A stretch of 64,000 nt of DNA from an uncultured Treponema sp. (GTDB lineage: Bacteria; Spirochaetota; Spirochaetia; Treponematales; Treponemataceae). How positions within the stretch are numbered: position 1 is the first letter of the stretch; each line of letters starts with the position of its first letter. The DNA is taken from the NCBI GenBank assembly GCA_949300145.1, contig CASGDA010000005.1, positions 1-64,000 on the forward strand, read 5' to 3'. Made by a program: the position numbers and the translations under genes. This document shows, piece by piece, positions 42,937-51,495 of the stretch. The notes below the pieces were generated by a model. The model searched no databases. It had not been told where the DNA came from and saw only the letters and a list, made by a program, of their open reading frames with translations.

Positions 42937-44711
42937 AATCGAAATGGTGTTTCACGGCCGGGTCTTCCCGGATAATAAAAATATTCTGCCTTTCTTTTTT
43001 AACCGCGCTTTTTGTCCAAGCCGGATCAGGGCAGGAAATTCCCGGGACAAAGGCATACAGCATACGCATACTTGAACCAAACTGGACGAAGGCGCTCGGA
43101 GGAGACGCCATTTCGCCGGTAAAAACCTTCCAAGACAGAATTTATATACTCGGTACTGACAGATCCATAACCTGCCTCAGCGAAAAAGGAAATTTCTTAT
43201 GGCGGAAACCCCTGGGGTTCAAACCGGCCCCGCTCTTTTCCCTTTCAGGCGGAGGATTACTGCACGTTTTTTCCGGGAACGGAGAAATGCTTGTATTCAG
43301 CTCCAACGGGATGCCGGTCTGGAATTATTCCGGAAAAAAGGGAAACCTGCCGGTAATCCCTCCGTTTGAAGGAAGAGACGGAAGGATTTTTCTGTTGTAT
43401 GAAGATGAAATCATCTGCCTGGCCTCAAACGGCCTGCAGAAATGGAGGCGGCCTGTAAACGGCGGCAAGGCGGATTTTATCTGTGAGGACGGCAGCGGCA
43501 ATGTAATCATATGCTCGGGAAACAGAATAATTCCCGTTTCCCCGTGGGGTAATATTTTCAATGAAACGGAAATCGGAATAACCCCTTCAAGCGGAACAGG
43601 ACTTTACGGGACAGGCTGTGCGTTTTTTGTCCCGGTATCGGAATCATCATGCAGAATCATTGTAATGGACTTGAATCCGCAGCATACCGGTAAAAACGCC
43701 GGACAACCGGATATTCTGTGGGAAAGCCAACCGACCGCGAATCCCGCCGCCGTATTCAACTACAAAGGGACATTTTATTACGCAGGCGAAGACGGAAAAA
43801 TCACGCTTTTCAATGCAACCGACGGAAAAATAATATCTTCCGCCATAATCGGAAACGGTCAAACCGGGAACCGCAAAATTTCCGGGGCGTCTTTCAGCAT
43901 AAACAAAAAAGACAATGATGAAAGAATCATCTTATCTTCGGAAAATTTATGCGCGGCCGTCTCTCCTGCAGGGGAAATCCTGTGGGTCTGTAACTTTACG
44001 GAAAAAATCTCGGCGCCTGTTTTTACGGAAAACGGTTTTGTAATTTCCGCACCGGTAAACACCGTGATGAGGGGTTTTTTGGCGGAATTTTCACTGGGGG
44101 CAAGGAAGGATTCCCGGACTGTAAAACTTCAGGAAGGCTACGGAATATTCGACGGAAAGTCATCCGAATACGGAATCACATACAGACCCGGGGTCCAGTC
44201 GGTTTTCCCCTATTTTGAAAACATACGGGAAAAAATGAAAAACGGAGACATAGGCCCGCAGGAAATTGAAATATCCCGGAGGCTCGCCGAAATTGTGAAA
44301 AACGATACAGGGAACCCTTTCTCCGATGTTTTGTACACCGAAGCTGAAAGAAGCCAGGCCGCCGTGATACTCGGGGAAATGGGTTCAGAAGAAGCTAGAA
44401 GCATTCTTTTGGAAAACCTGAAAACGGAAAAAAACAGTTCCGTTGTTTCTGGCATTTTGTACGGAATCGCCGCCTTAGGCCCTGAAAAAGGAAGAGAAAC
44501 ATTTGAAACCGTGTCTTTTATCATACATTCCTCGAAAAATTATTCACCGATTCACAGGGCCGCCTGCTCCGTCCTGTATTCCATGGCGAAAAATTCCCCG
44601 GGAGACACAGCTTCGGAAGCAATGAAAATACTTTTTGAATATACAAAAGACCCCTATGATAATTCAATAAAAAAATATGCGAAACAAATGCTGGAAAATT
44701 TATTGAAATAG
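42930..44711 (+). CDS. Exported PQQ-like beta-propeller protein with C-terminal HEAT-like repeats
   Basis: 593 residues. A signal peptide or anchor (about 13-34) is followed by PQQ/WD-like repeats: DRIYILGTDRSITCLSEKGN, GNGEMLVFSSNGMPVW, YEDEIICLASNGLQKWRR and YYAGEDGKITLFNATDG. From about 460 the C-terminal part is helical with HEAT-like repeats (QAAVILGEMGSEEARSILLE, ALGPEKGRETF). Function unknown; beta-propellers of this type act as scaffolds for envelope assembly. It overlaps the RumA-like gene start-to-stop by 7 bases (ATG-C-TGA). Confidence 0.72.
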   Translation: MLKSKWCFTAGSSRIIKIFCLSFLTALFVQAGSGQEIPGTKAYSIRILEPNWTKALGGDAISPVKTFQDRIYILGTDRSITCLSEKGNFLWRKPLGFKPAPLFSLSGGGLLHVFSGNGEMLVFSSNGMPVWNYSGKKGNLPVIPPFEGRDGRIFLLYEDEIICLASNGLQKWRRPVNGGKADFICEDGSGNVIICSGNRIIPVSPWGNIFNETEIGITPSSGTGLYGTGCAFFVPVSESSCRIIVMDLNPQHTGKNAGQPDILWESQPTANPAAVFNYKGTFYYAGEDGKITLFNATDGKIISSAIIGNGQTGNRKISGASFSINKKDNDERIILSSENLCAAVSPAGEILWVCNFTEKISAPVFTENGFVISAPVNTVMRGFLAEFSLGARKDSRTVKLQEGYGIFDGKSSEYGITYRPGVQSVFPYFENIREKMKNGDIGPQEIEISRRLAEIVKNDTGNPFSDVLYTEAERSQAAVILGEMGSEEARSILLENLKTEKNSSVVSGILYGIAALGPEKGRETFETVSFIIHSSKNYSPIHRAACSVLYSMAKNSPGDTASEAMKILFEYTKDPYDNSIKKYAKQMLENLLK

Positions 44712-44764
44712 ATTTACAATAATCCGGGTGGTTTTTTGACACATAAAGCCCGGAGGTTTTTATA

Positions 44765-46366
44765 ATGAAAAAATTAGCGGTTTCGGGAATATTCCTGCTG
44801 GCGGTTGCCGTCCTGATATTTCCTCTGGAAGTTGATGAAGAAGAAATCAGGGTGGATGCCTCTGCCATCGAATTTATAAATTACACAGGTCCACACACAC
44901 AGATAGATACAATCCAGGAAATTGTGTCCATAGGAGCAGGTTTGGGCGACGCGGTTTCATCTTCTCCCAGAGACGCGTATTCAGGTCACGGCGACTCCAG
45001 ATATTACGTTATCCACGCGGTGGACACTTCCGTCAAGGAAGGTTTCGATGCCGATATCTTCATTCTTGGCGGGAACGCTTCTGTTGACCACATAGACAAC
45101 CTGAGGCGCATAATTTCAGCGTATCTGTCCCATGCATACGGATATTCCACAAAAGACGCCGACACACTGTCAGTCTTTATAACGGTATATAACGCGGTTT
45201 ACCGGGGAAATACGGATTACTTTTCGGGAAAATATAAGCAGGTCGTCATGAATGAATTGACGGCGGATAAAGCGGGGCTCGCCCTTTCCTACAAAGACTG
45301 GCCCGGGAAAACACAGATAGTCATCCCCCTTTCAGATCCTGCATTTGCGGGGACTTTAAGCAGCGTTGACACAACCTCACTCACCGAAGACGAGGTTATT
45401 GAATCAATAAAAACAGATGAAAGTTCCCCCCAGGATACCAGACGTGATATGACGGAATTAAAGGAGCGGGAAGGAGACGAAGCCCAGGAACGGGCTGATG
45501 AAGCAAGACGGGAAGCGGAAAAGGCGGAGGCTGAAGCCGCACAGGCCGGGGAACGTGCCGATGAGGCACAGAAAGAAGCCGATGAGGCGAAACAGGCCGC
45601 CGAAGAGGCCGCCGCTGAAGCTGAAGCCAACCCTGATGACGAGGAAGCCGCACAGGCCGCCGAAGAGGCCGCCGCTGAAGCTGAAAAAAAACAGCAGGAA
45701 GCGGACGCCATAAAGGAAGAACAGGCAGCTGCGGAAGAACGTGCCGCCGAGAAAACAGCGGAAGCGGAACGTGAACAGGAAATGGCTGACAGAAAACAGC
45801 AGGAAGCCCAAAGTGAAAGACAGCAGATAGCCGCCGACACCCAGAAAGAAATAGACTCTGAAAACGAGGAGCGCATGGCCGCCATAACATCCGCGAATCC
45901 GGTGGCCGGACTGCGTGTTACGGATGAATCCGAGCTTCTTTCGGAAATACTTCTCCTCAATACATCTGACGGCTCAACCCTTAAAACATCGCCTATAAAT
46001 TCAATACGGAACAGAACCCTTGTAGATTCAGGCGACGCCTATATGGCTGTCGCAGGGAAAAACGACACGGTGAAACTCGTCCTTATAGACAGATACACGC
46101 TGGAAGTCACAAAGGAAAGCGCCGAAACAATTGCCGCGGAAAGTATGCTGGCGAAATCAAACAATGATTATTACGCCGTAATCAACCGGAACGGAACCGC
46201 ATATCTCGCCCGTTTTGATAAAGATTTGAATGTGCAGGCCCGTTCTTCCATAGCGGTACTACCCTACACGGCCATTACAATAACGGACAACGGCATCATA
46301 ATCCAGGATTCTTCATCCAAGTTAAGGATTCTAAGGGCAACGGATCTTGTTGATTTGAATAATTAA
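44765..46366 (+). CDS. P83/100-family spirochete antigen
   Basis: 533 residues with a signal peptide (about 1-19). The N-terminal domain (IEFINYTGPHTQIDTIQEI, YYVIHAVDTSVKEGFDADIF, DNLRRIISAYLSHAYGY) is the conserved domain of Borrelia/Treponema P83/100 proteins. Residues about 240-365 form an Ala/Glu-rich coiled coil with near-exact repeats of QAAEEAAAEAEA, and the C-terminal third (about 385-533) is a beta-propeller-like or beta-sandwich domain. P83/100 is a well-known immunodominant antigen of Lyme spirochetes; its function is not known. GGAGG lies 8 bases before the ATG. Confidence 0.88.
   Translation: MKKLAVSGIFLLAVAVLIFPLEVDEEEIRVDASAIEFINYTGPHTQIDTIQEIVSIGAGLGDAVSSSPRDAYSGHGDSRYYVIHAVDTSVKEGFDADIFILGGNASVDHIDNLRRIISAYLSHAYGYSTKDADTLSVFITVYNAVYRGNTDYFSGKYKQVVMNELTADKAGLALSYKDWPGKTQIVIPLSDPAFAGTLSSVDTTSLTEDEVIESIKTDESSPQDTRRDMTELKEREGDEAQERADEARREAEKAEAEAAQAGERADEAQKEADEAKQAAEEAAAEAEANPDDEEAAQAAEEAAAEAEKKQQEADAIKEEQAAAEERAAEKTAEAEREQEMADRKQQEAQSERQQIAADTQKEIDSENEERMAAITSANPVAGLRVTDESELLSEILLLNTSDGSTLKTSPINSIRNRTLVDSGDAYMAVAGKNDTVKLVLIDRYTLEVTKESAETIAAESMLAKSNNDYYAVINRNGTAYLARFDKDLNVQARSSIAVLPYTAITITDNGIIIQDSSSKLRILRATDLVDLNN
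45590..45690 (+). repeat. Near-exact repeat within the P83/100 coiled coil
   Basis: Two copies of a segment coding QAAEEAAAEAEA, each centred on GCCGCCGAAGAGGCCGCCGC, occur at about 45596-45630 and 45656-45690. They are separated by about 60 bases. They are part of the Glu/Ala-rich coiled coil and are likely to vary in length between strains. Confidence 0.6.
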
Positions 46367-46381
46367 CAGCGGGATAACATA

Positions 46382-48925
46382 ATGCTGAGTTTGAATCCAC
46401 AGGAGCTGCCTGTATACCGTCAGAAACAGCGTATACTTGACATGCTGGCGGACAACCGTGTTGTGGTTGTTGAAAGCCCGACCGGTTCGGGGAAAACAAC
46501 CCAGCTTCCTGTCATACTGCACGAAGCCGGCTTTACATCGGGAGGAATAATCGGTGTAACCCAGCCGAGACGGATTGCGGCGCTTTCAGTCAGTGAATTC
46601 ATATCCGCCCAGTTGGGTGTAACAATGCCTGATCTGGTCGGCTATAAAATGCGCTTTGAGGATTTGACAAATTCAAAAACCCTCATAAAAATCATGACCG
46701 ACGGCATACTGCTTCAGGAAATGAAACTGGATCCATGGCTGAGCAAATATTCCTTCATAATCGTAGATGAAGCCCACGAGCGCAGCCTGAATATAGATTT
46801 CGTCCTCGGTCTGTTGAAAAGAATTCTCGCTGAACGCAACGATTTTAAGGTCATCATTTCATCCGCAACAATCAACGCCGGTATTTTTTCCCTTTATTTT
46901 GACGACTGCCCTGTAATAAAAATCGACACCCAGACATATCCGGTAACGGTTGTTTATGACCCTCCGGCGGTTCCGGCGTCCGGCGATTCCTCCGCCGCGG
47001 AAGAGGCTGTGCTGGACAAAATAACGGAAATAACGGAAAGAATTGTAAGCGGCGGGGAAAAAGGAGATATTCTGACCTTTCTTCCCGGAGAAAAAGCGAT
47101 AAAAAACTGCATCGAGAAACTTTCACTTCAGAATTGGAGCAGGAAACTTCATATTCTTCCGCTGTACGGAAGGCTGGGAAAAGAAGAACAGGAGCGTATT
47201 TTTGATCCGGCCCCCAACGGCAAAAGAAAAATCGTCATATCAACCAACATCGCCGAAACCTCAGTGACCATCAACGGAATAACTTCCGTGATAGACTCGG
47301 GACAGGCAAAGTTGAATTTCTACAACCCGAAAACCTATACATCAAGCCTGATAGAAGTTCCCGTTTCAAAAGCTTCCTGCAACCAGCGTAAAGGCAGGGC
47401 CGGCAGAACATGCCCGGGAATATGTTACAGACTTTACGGACGCAAAGATTTTGAAACGCGCCCGATGTATACAACCGAAGAAATATACAGAACTGATCTT
47501 TCCGAAGTCATACTGAGGATGGCGGAGCTGGGGATATCTGACTTTGAGGATTTTGATTTCATCTCTCCCCCGTCAAAAGAAGGGATAACCGGAGCGGTTG
47601 AAACGCTGAATCTTCTTGAGGCCCTTGACTCCGGCAGGAATCTCACAAAAACAGGAAAAATGATGTGCAGGTTCCCTCTTCTTCCCAGACTGTCAAGAAT
47701 GATAGTGGAGGCAATCCAAAATTATCCCGACGTGATAGAGGAAATCATAACCGCAGCTTCATTTATGTCTGTTCAAAGCCCGTTCCTTCTTCCGCCCGGA
47801 AAAGAAATGGATGCCAGACGGGCGCATCACACATTCAGGGATGCGGCCGGGGACTTTGTATCCTTCCTGAAAATCTTCCGCCTCTATTCCATGGCGAAAA
47901 AAAAGGAAAAATTCTGCAAAATCAATTTCCTTGACGAGCGTATTCTGGCGGAAATCGCAAGTATAAAAGAACAGCTTGAATTCATAGTATCGGAAACTGG
48001 AATTCCCATAACTTCAGGTGGAACAATACGGAATTATCTGACCTGTGTTGCCGTAGGTATGATTCAGTTCGTATGCGCCCGGGACGGAAGAGGCTCATAC
48101 AGAACACTTACAGCGGACAGGATCCAAATACATCCCGGTTCATGCATTTACAGGCAGAATCCCAGGTATATAGTCGCCGGTGAAATTGTGCGCACTTCCC
48201 GTATGTATGCGATGACAGTCTCCCCCCTTACACCGGAAATACTGGCGGATATAAATCCGCGGCTGCAGAAAGTACTGGACTCCGGAACAAAGCTGACACG
48301 GGAAGAAACAGGCTTCTCTAAAAGCCGCACCATTCAGAAAAAGAAGCAGGACAGACCGCAAATCTCCACGGGAACAGTATCGCTGGGAAGGGCTACGTTT
48401 GAGGTGGAAAAAATCAAAGGGAAAAAAATCATTGTTTTCCCCATCAATAAACTGGCTCCTCTGGCAAAACAAATACAAAAGGATCCGTCAGTACAAAATG
48501 ATTTTAAAAATTTCCGCGGAAAAATCCTGATGGACAAAGGTGTAATTCTCGAGGGCTTAAAATTAAACGTAATCTTAAAAGCCGCCGCGGAACTCGATTT
48601 GACGCCTGTGCCGCAGACATCATGGCCAAGAAAGGTGAATTACAATATATACGAATCAGCGGACTCGCTCATAAAATCGCTGCCCTTCATCCTGCGGGTA
48701 ACCCAGGCAAAAGCGAAAAGCGATGTATTCGGATTTATCTGCCTGTATACAGACGGAAACGGAAACTACTGGTTTAAGGTTTCAAAAGGCTTCCACACAG
48801 CCGTCAATGAATCACTTGCAAGCATGGAAAGTCTTGTGGATGAAACATCGGGGATGAAACTTCCTCAGGAATATAAAGAAAAAATCAGCGTTCTTTACGG
48901 AAAACTCAACAGTTTTTTCCGCTGA
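46382..48925 (+). CDS. hrpA: DEAH-box RNA helicase (HrpA/HrpB-like)
   Basis: 847 residues. Helicase motifs in order: ESPTGSGKTTQLP (I), TQPRRIAALS (Ia), DEAHERSLNIDF (II), SSATINAG (III), and STNIAETSVTINGI with QRKGRAGR (V-VI). A helicase-associated HA2/ratchet region (EGITGAVETLNLLEALDSGR) and OB-fold follow, then about 200 residues that resemble HrpA more than HrpB, with GVILEGLKLNVILK. It is shorter than E. coli HrpA (1300), lacking most of the long C-terminal region. Such enzymes act in mRNA processing or rescue of stalled ribosomes. It is 15 bases after P83/100. Confidence 0.9.
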   Translation: MLSLNPQELPVYRQKQRILDMLADNRVVVVESPTGSGKTTQLPVILHEAGFTSGGIIGVTQPRRIAALSVSEFISAQLGVTMPDLVGYKMRFEDLTNSKTLIKIMTDGILLQEMKLDPWLSKYSFIIVDEAHERSLNIDFVLGLLKRILAERNDFKVIISSATINAGIFSLYFDDCPVIKIDTQTYPVTVVYDPPAVPASGDSSAAEEAVLDKITEITERIVSGGEKGDILTFLPGEKAIKNCIEKLSLQNWSRKLHILPLYGRLGKEEQERIFDPAPNGKRKIVISTNIAETSVTINGITSVIDSGQAKLNFYNPKTYTSSLIEVPVSKASCNQRKGRAGRTCPGICYRLYGRKDFETRPMYTTEEIYRTDLSEVILRMAELGISDFEDFDFISPPSKEGITGAVETLNLLEALDSGRNLTKTGKMMCRFPLLPRLSRMIVEAIQNYPDVIEEIITAASFMSVQSPFLLPPGKEMDARRAHHTFRDAAGDFVSFLKIFRLYSMAKKKEKFCKINFLDERILAEIASIKEQLEFIVSETGIPITSGGTIRNYLTCVAVGMIQFVCARDGRGSYRTLTADRIQIHPGSCIYRQNPRYIVAGEIVRTSRMYAMTVSPLTPEILADINPRLQKVLDSGTKLTREETGFSKSRTIQKKKQDRPQISTGTVSLGRATFEVEKIKGKKIIVFPINKLAPLAKQIQKDPSVQNDFKNFRGKILMDKGVILEGLKLNVILKAAAELDLTPVPQTSWPRKVNYNIYESADSLIKSLPFILRVTQAKAKSDVFGFICLYTDGNGNYWFKVSKGFHTAVNESLASMESLVDETSGMKLPQEYKEKISVLYGKLNSFFR

Positions 48926-48938
48926 CACGCCGCAATCA

Positions 48939-50171
48939 TCACCGGAACAAAACCCGCCCCGTCACGGAAATTTCCTCCGCGCAGTCAAGCAAAAAGCGGT
49001 TCAAAAACATGGAACCTTCCTCTGTCAGGAATATGTTCCCGCCTTCAATTCGGATCATTCCACGTCCAGCCCATTTATCCAGAACATTTCCGATACAGCT
49101 GAAAATATCCGTCCCGAACCTTTCAAAGAAAACCTTCATGTCAATTCCGGAAGAAAGCCTCATTCCCATCATGATAGTTTCCAGCACAAAATCCTGCACG
49201 GAAATTTTACAGGTTTCCATCGGAATATCCTCCGGCAGCGCAAGCCCGGAATCACCACAAAAACACACGGAACCGGAATAGTTTTTCCAAAAGGAAAGCC
49301 ACTCCGCTATGTTTTTTGTATTTTCAAAGCGTATACAGGAATCTCCCCGGACCAATGTGCCGGAAGCTCCGGGGCCTGCGCCTATAAAAGAATTCAAACG
49401 CCAGTAAGTCAGATTATGCCGCGATTCAAAGCCGGGGCGCGAAAAATTAGATATTTCATAACGGATAAACCCGGAGTCCTCCAAAAATTTTTTCCCGGCA
49501 AACCATATGTCGGACGCCTCATCCTCTGAAGGCAAAGGCATGGCGCCTGCACCAACTTTTTCCGCAAGCGGGGTTCCTTCTTCAACAGAAAGCTGGTACA
49601 GGGAAATATGGGAAGGAGAATAATCCATGACTAAACCCAAATCATCAAGCAATGAAGCTTCTGTCTGGAAAGGAAGTCCGGCAATAAAATCAACGGACAA
49701 ATCCTTCTTCCAGTACCCGGAAATAAAATCCAAAGCCCGGTGATTTTCCTCCGGGGAATTACGGCGGAAGAGTGCATTCAATATCTTCCTGTCAAAAGTC
49801 TGTATTCCCAGGGAAAGTCTGGAAACGCCTCCATCCTGCCACACCGAAAGTTTTTCCGGTGTTATATCGCCGGGGTTCATTTCCACGGTCCATTCACAGA
49901 TCCGTTTTGCGCCCGATAAATCAATTATTCTGCATAAGTCTTCCGCGTTTTTTTCCGGGATCAAACTCGGAGTCCCGCCCCCTATATAAACGGTGTCAAA
50001 ACCTGATGCGCCGTAAAGCTTTTTTTTTGCCTCGATTTCCACGGACAAAGCCGAAACAAATTCATCAAAAGAAAAACATTCAGGCAAAGACGCGGACGGA
50101 ACCGAGAAAAAATCACAGTATGAACACTTTTGTATACACACAGGTATATGAACGTATATTGAAGTATACAT
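48939..50171 (-). CDS. hemW: HemW-type radical SAM haem chaperone/coproporphyrinogen oxidase-like protein
   Basis: 410 residues. The radical SAM signature is at the N-terminus (IQKCSYCDFFS, CxxxCxxC with first Cys in HIPVC). YIGGGTPSLIPEKN, RLSLGIQTFDRKILNALFRRN and LSVDFIAGLPFQTEASLLDD are typical of the HemN/HemW family, and AGPGASGTL marks the later part. The Cys spacing CxxxCxxC without an extra Cys (F after the third) fits HemW (haem carrier) rather than true HemN, which has CxxxCxxCxC. It lies 12 bases downstream of the LepB-like gene on the same strand. It also has TATAAA about 11 bases before its ATG. Confidence 0.88.
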   Translation of the reverse strand: MYTSIYVHIPVCIQKCSYCDFFSVPSASLPECFSFDEFVSALSVEIEAKKKLYGASGFDTVYIGGGTPSLIPEKNAEDLCRIIDLSGAKRICEWTVEMNPGDITPEKLSVWQDGGVSRLSLGIQTFDRKILNALFRRNSPEENHRALDFISGYWKKDLSVDFIAGLPFQTEASLLDDLGLVMDYSPSHISLYQLSVEEGTPLAEKVGAGAMPLPSEDEASDIWFAGKKFLEDSGFIRYEISNFSRPGFESRHNLTYWRLNSFIGAGPGASGTLVRGDSCIRFENTKNIAEWLSFWKNYSGSVCFCGDSGLALPEDIPMETCKISVQDFVLETIMMGMRLSSGIDMKVFFERFGTDIFSCIGNVLDKWAGRGMIRIEGGNIFLTEEGSMFLNRFLLDCAEEISVTGRVLFR

Positions 50172-50183
50172 AGTTAAGAATTT

Positions 50184-50915
50184 TTATAAAGACCCGAAAT
50201 CCGGAAGCGGCCAATACCGGAAAACAACCTTCCCGTTGATATCAGCGGAATTAACGACCCCCCAGGTTCTGGAATCATTCACCGCTATCCTGTTATCGCA
50301 CAAAACAAAAAACTCGTCTTCTTTCAGCTCCAGTTGTTTGAATGAACCGGAAAAAGGAAGATTCTCCGACCAGTTTTCAGGTAAAGGAGATGTGATGATA
50401 TTGTAATTCTTTTCATGGGGAATAAGCTCGAATTCGGTTAAAAAATGTTCCTGCCCCGCAGGTTTTATATATAAAATAAAATCCTTCATATACAGGACAT
50501 CTCCCGGAAAACCCACGATCCTTCGTATCACAGGTTTATTTCCCCAGGATTTGCCGGATCTGAAAGGATAAAACTGCTGGAAAGAAGCGAAAGAAACCAC
50601 GGTTTCGGCAATATTCAATGGAAAAGGCAGGGATTCACTGTAAGAAGGGTTTATTACAACTATGTCACCCCGCTTGGAATTCACATCCCCGCTTCCTGGC
50701 GCCGGATTAGGAAAATAAAAAGGGTTGGAGATGACACAATCGCCGGCGGAAAGGACTGGATTCATCACAGAGGATTCAGTCCGGTACATCCCTATAACAA
50801 AACGGTGCATAAGAAAGAAGGCCATGCATAAAAACAGAAACAACAGAACACCCAGAAAAATGTTTTTCCTTTCTTTTTTTCTGGATACATATGATTTATA
50901 CCATTTTTTCGCCAT
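50184..50915 (-). CDS. Signal peptidase I-like protein without the Ser/Lys dyad
   Basis: 243 residues with one N-terminal membrane segment (about 19-42). It has all three box positions of S26 signal peptidases: the Ser box reads ESSVMNPVLSAGD (normally xSMxPTLxxGD), so the Ser next to Met is Val50; the Lys box reads RRIVGFPGDVLYM (normally KRVxGxPGD), so the Lys is Arg131; and the third box reads FVLCDNRIAVNDSR (normally GDN). Two Ser lie just before Val50, but in the wrong register. It is therefore probably not a conventional signal peptidase. A canonical LepB should exist elsewhere in the genome. Confidence 0.82.
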   Translation of the reverse strand: MAKKWYKSYVSRKKERKNIFLGVLLFLFLCMAFFLMHRFVIGMYRTESSVMNPVLSAGDCVISNPFYFPNPAPGSGDVNSKRGDIVVINPSYSESLPFPLNIAETVVSFASFQQFYPFRSGKSWGNKPVIRRIVGFPGDVLYMKDFILYIKPAGQEHFLTEFELIPHEKNYNIITSPLPENWSENLPFSGSFKQLELKEDEFFVLCDNRIAVNDSRTWGVVNSADINGKVVFRYWPLPDFGSL

Positions 50916-50982
50916 TATTTACCCCGGTGAAATCCCGCGTATACTGTACGCCAGATAAAAAGCTACCATAAATGTATTGTCG

Positions 50983-51012
50983 TTGACAAGCCTTATATTG
51001 AAAACTTATAAT
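50983..51012 (+). promoter_or_regulatory. Consensus promoter abutting smpB
   Basis: TTGACA (50983-50988), an 18-base spacer and TATAAT (51007-51012), both perfect. Nine bases separate the -10 from the ATG at 51022, and no ribosome site lies between them. Confidence 0.75.
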
Positions 51013-51021
51013 CATGATATC

Positions 51022-51486
51022 ATGGAAGGAATTTTTCCCATTGCTAAAAACAAAAAAGCAGGATTCAACTACCTCATAGAAGACTCTCTGGAATGCGGTA
51101 TTGTCCTGGAAGGCGGTGAAGTAAAATCAATCAGGAACGGAAACATATCTTTTTCCGACTCCTTTGCTGAAATTTCGCCGGACGGAGAAGTATGGCTGAA
51201 AAATTTCCACATATCACCCTACTTTCACGCCTCCGTTTTCCAGCATAATCCCGACAGACCGAAAAAACTCCTGCTCCATAAAGCGGAGATAAAACGGCTC
51301 CAGAGAAAAACGGCGGAAAAAGGGTACACACTCATACCTCTTGAATTTTACCTGAAAAAGGGAAAAATAAAAGTAAGGCTTGGGGTGTGCAAGGGCAAAA
51401 AACTCTATGACAAGCGGGCAGATATCCGGGAAAGGGATATCAACAGGGATTTGCAGCGTGAATTTTCAAAGAAACAGGACGGGTAG
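51022..51486 (+). CDS. smpB: SsrA-binding protein SmpB
   Basis: 154 residues from the ATG at 51022; the open frame extends 15 codons upstream but across the promoter. Conserved blocks: NKKAGFNYLIEDSLECGIVL, GGEVKSIRNGNISFSDSF, HISPYF, PDRPKKLLLHKAEI, GYTLIPLEFYLKKGKIKVRLG and the C-terminal KKLYDKRADIRERDINRD. SmpB loads tmRNA on stalled ribosomes in trans-translation. No tmRNA gene was seen in the window. Confidence 0.95.
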   Translation: MEGIFPIAKNKKAGFNYLIEDSLECGIVLEGGEVKSIRNGNISFSDSFAEISPDGEVWLKNFHISPYFHASVFQHNPDRPKKLLLHKAEIKRLQRKTAEKGYTLIPLEFYLKKGKIKVRLGVCKGKKLYDKRADIRERDINRDLQREFSKKQDG

Positions 51487-51495
51487 CTGAAAATA

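Noticed and set aside
44736-44770. TTGACA at 44736 followed by TATAATG at 44761 as a promoter for P83/100.
   Set aside because: The -10 would overlap the start codon and the transcript would begin inside the gene; GGAGG at 44752 supports normal translation from an upstream start, so the TATAAT is chance.
45289-45960. A 223-codon minus-strand open frame opposite the P83/100 coiled coil.
   Set aside because: Composition (Ala/Ser/Phe/Cys) is a mirror of the Glu/Ala-rich coiled coil; no start signal and no recognisable domain.
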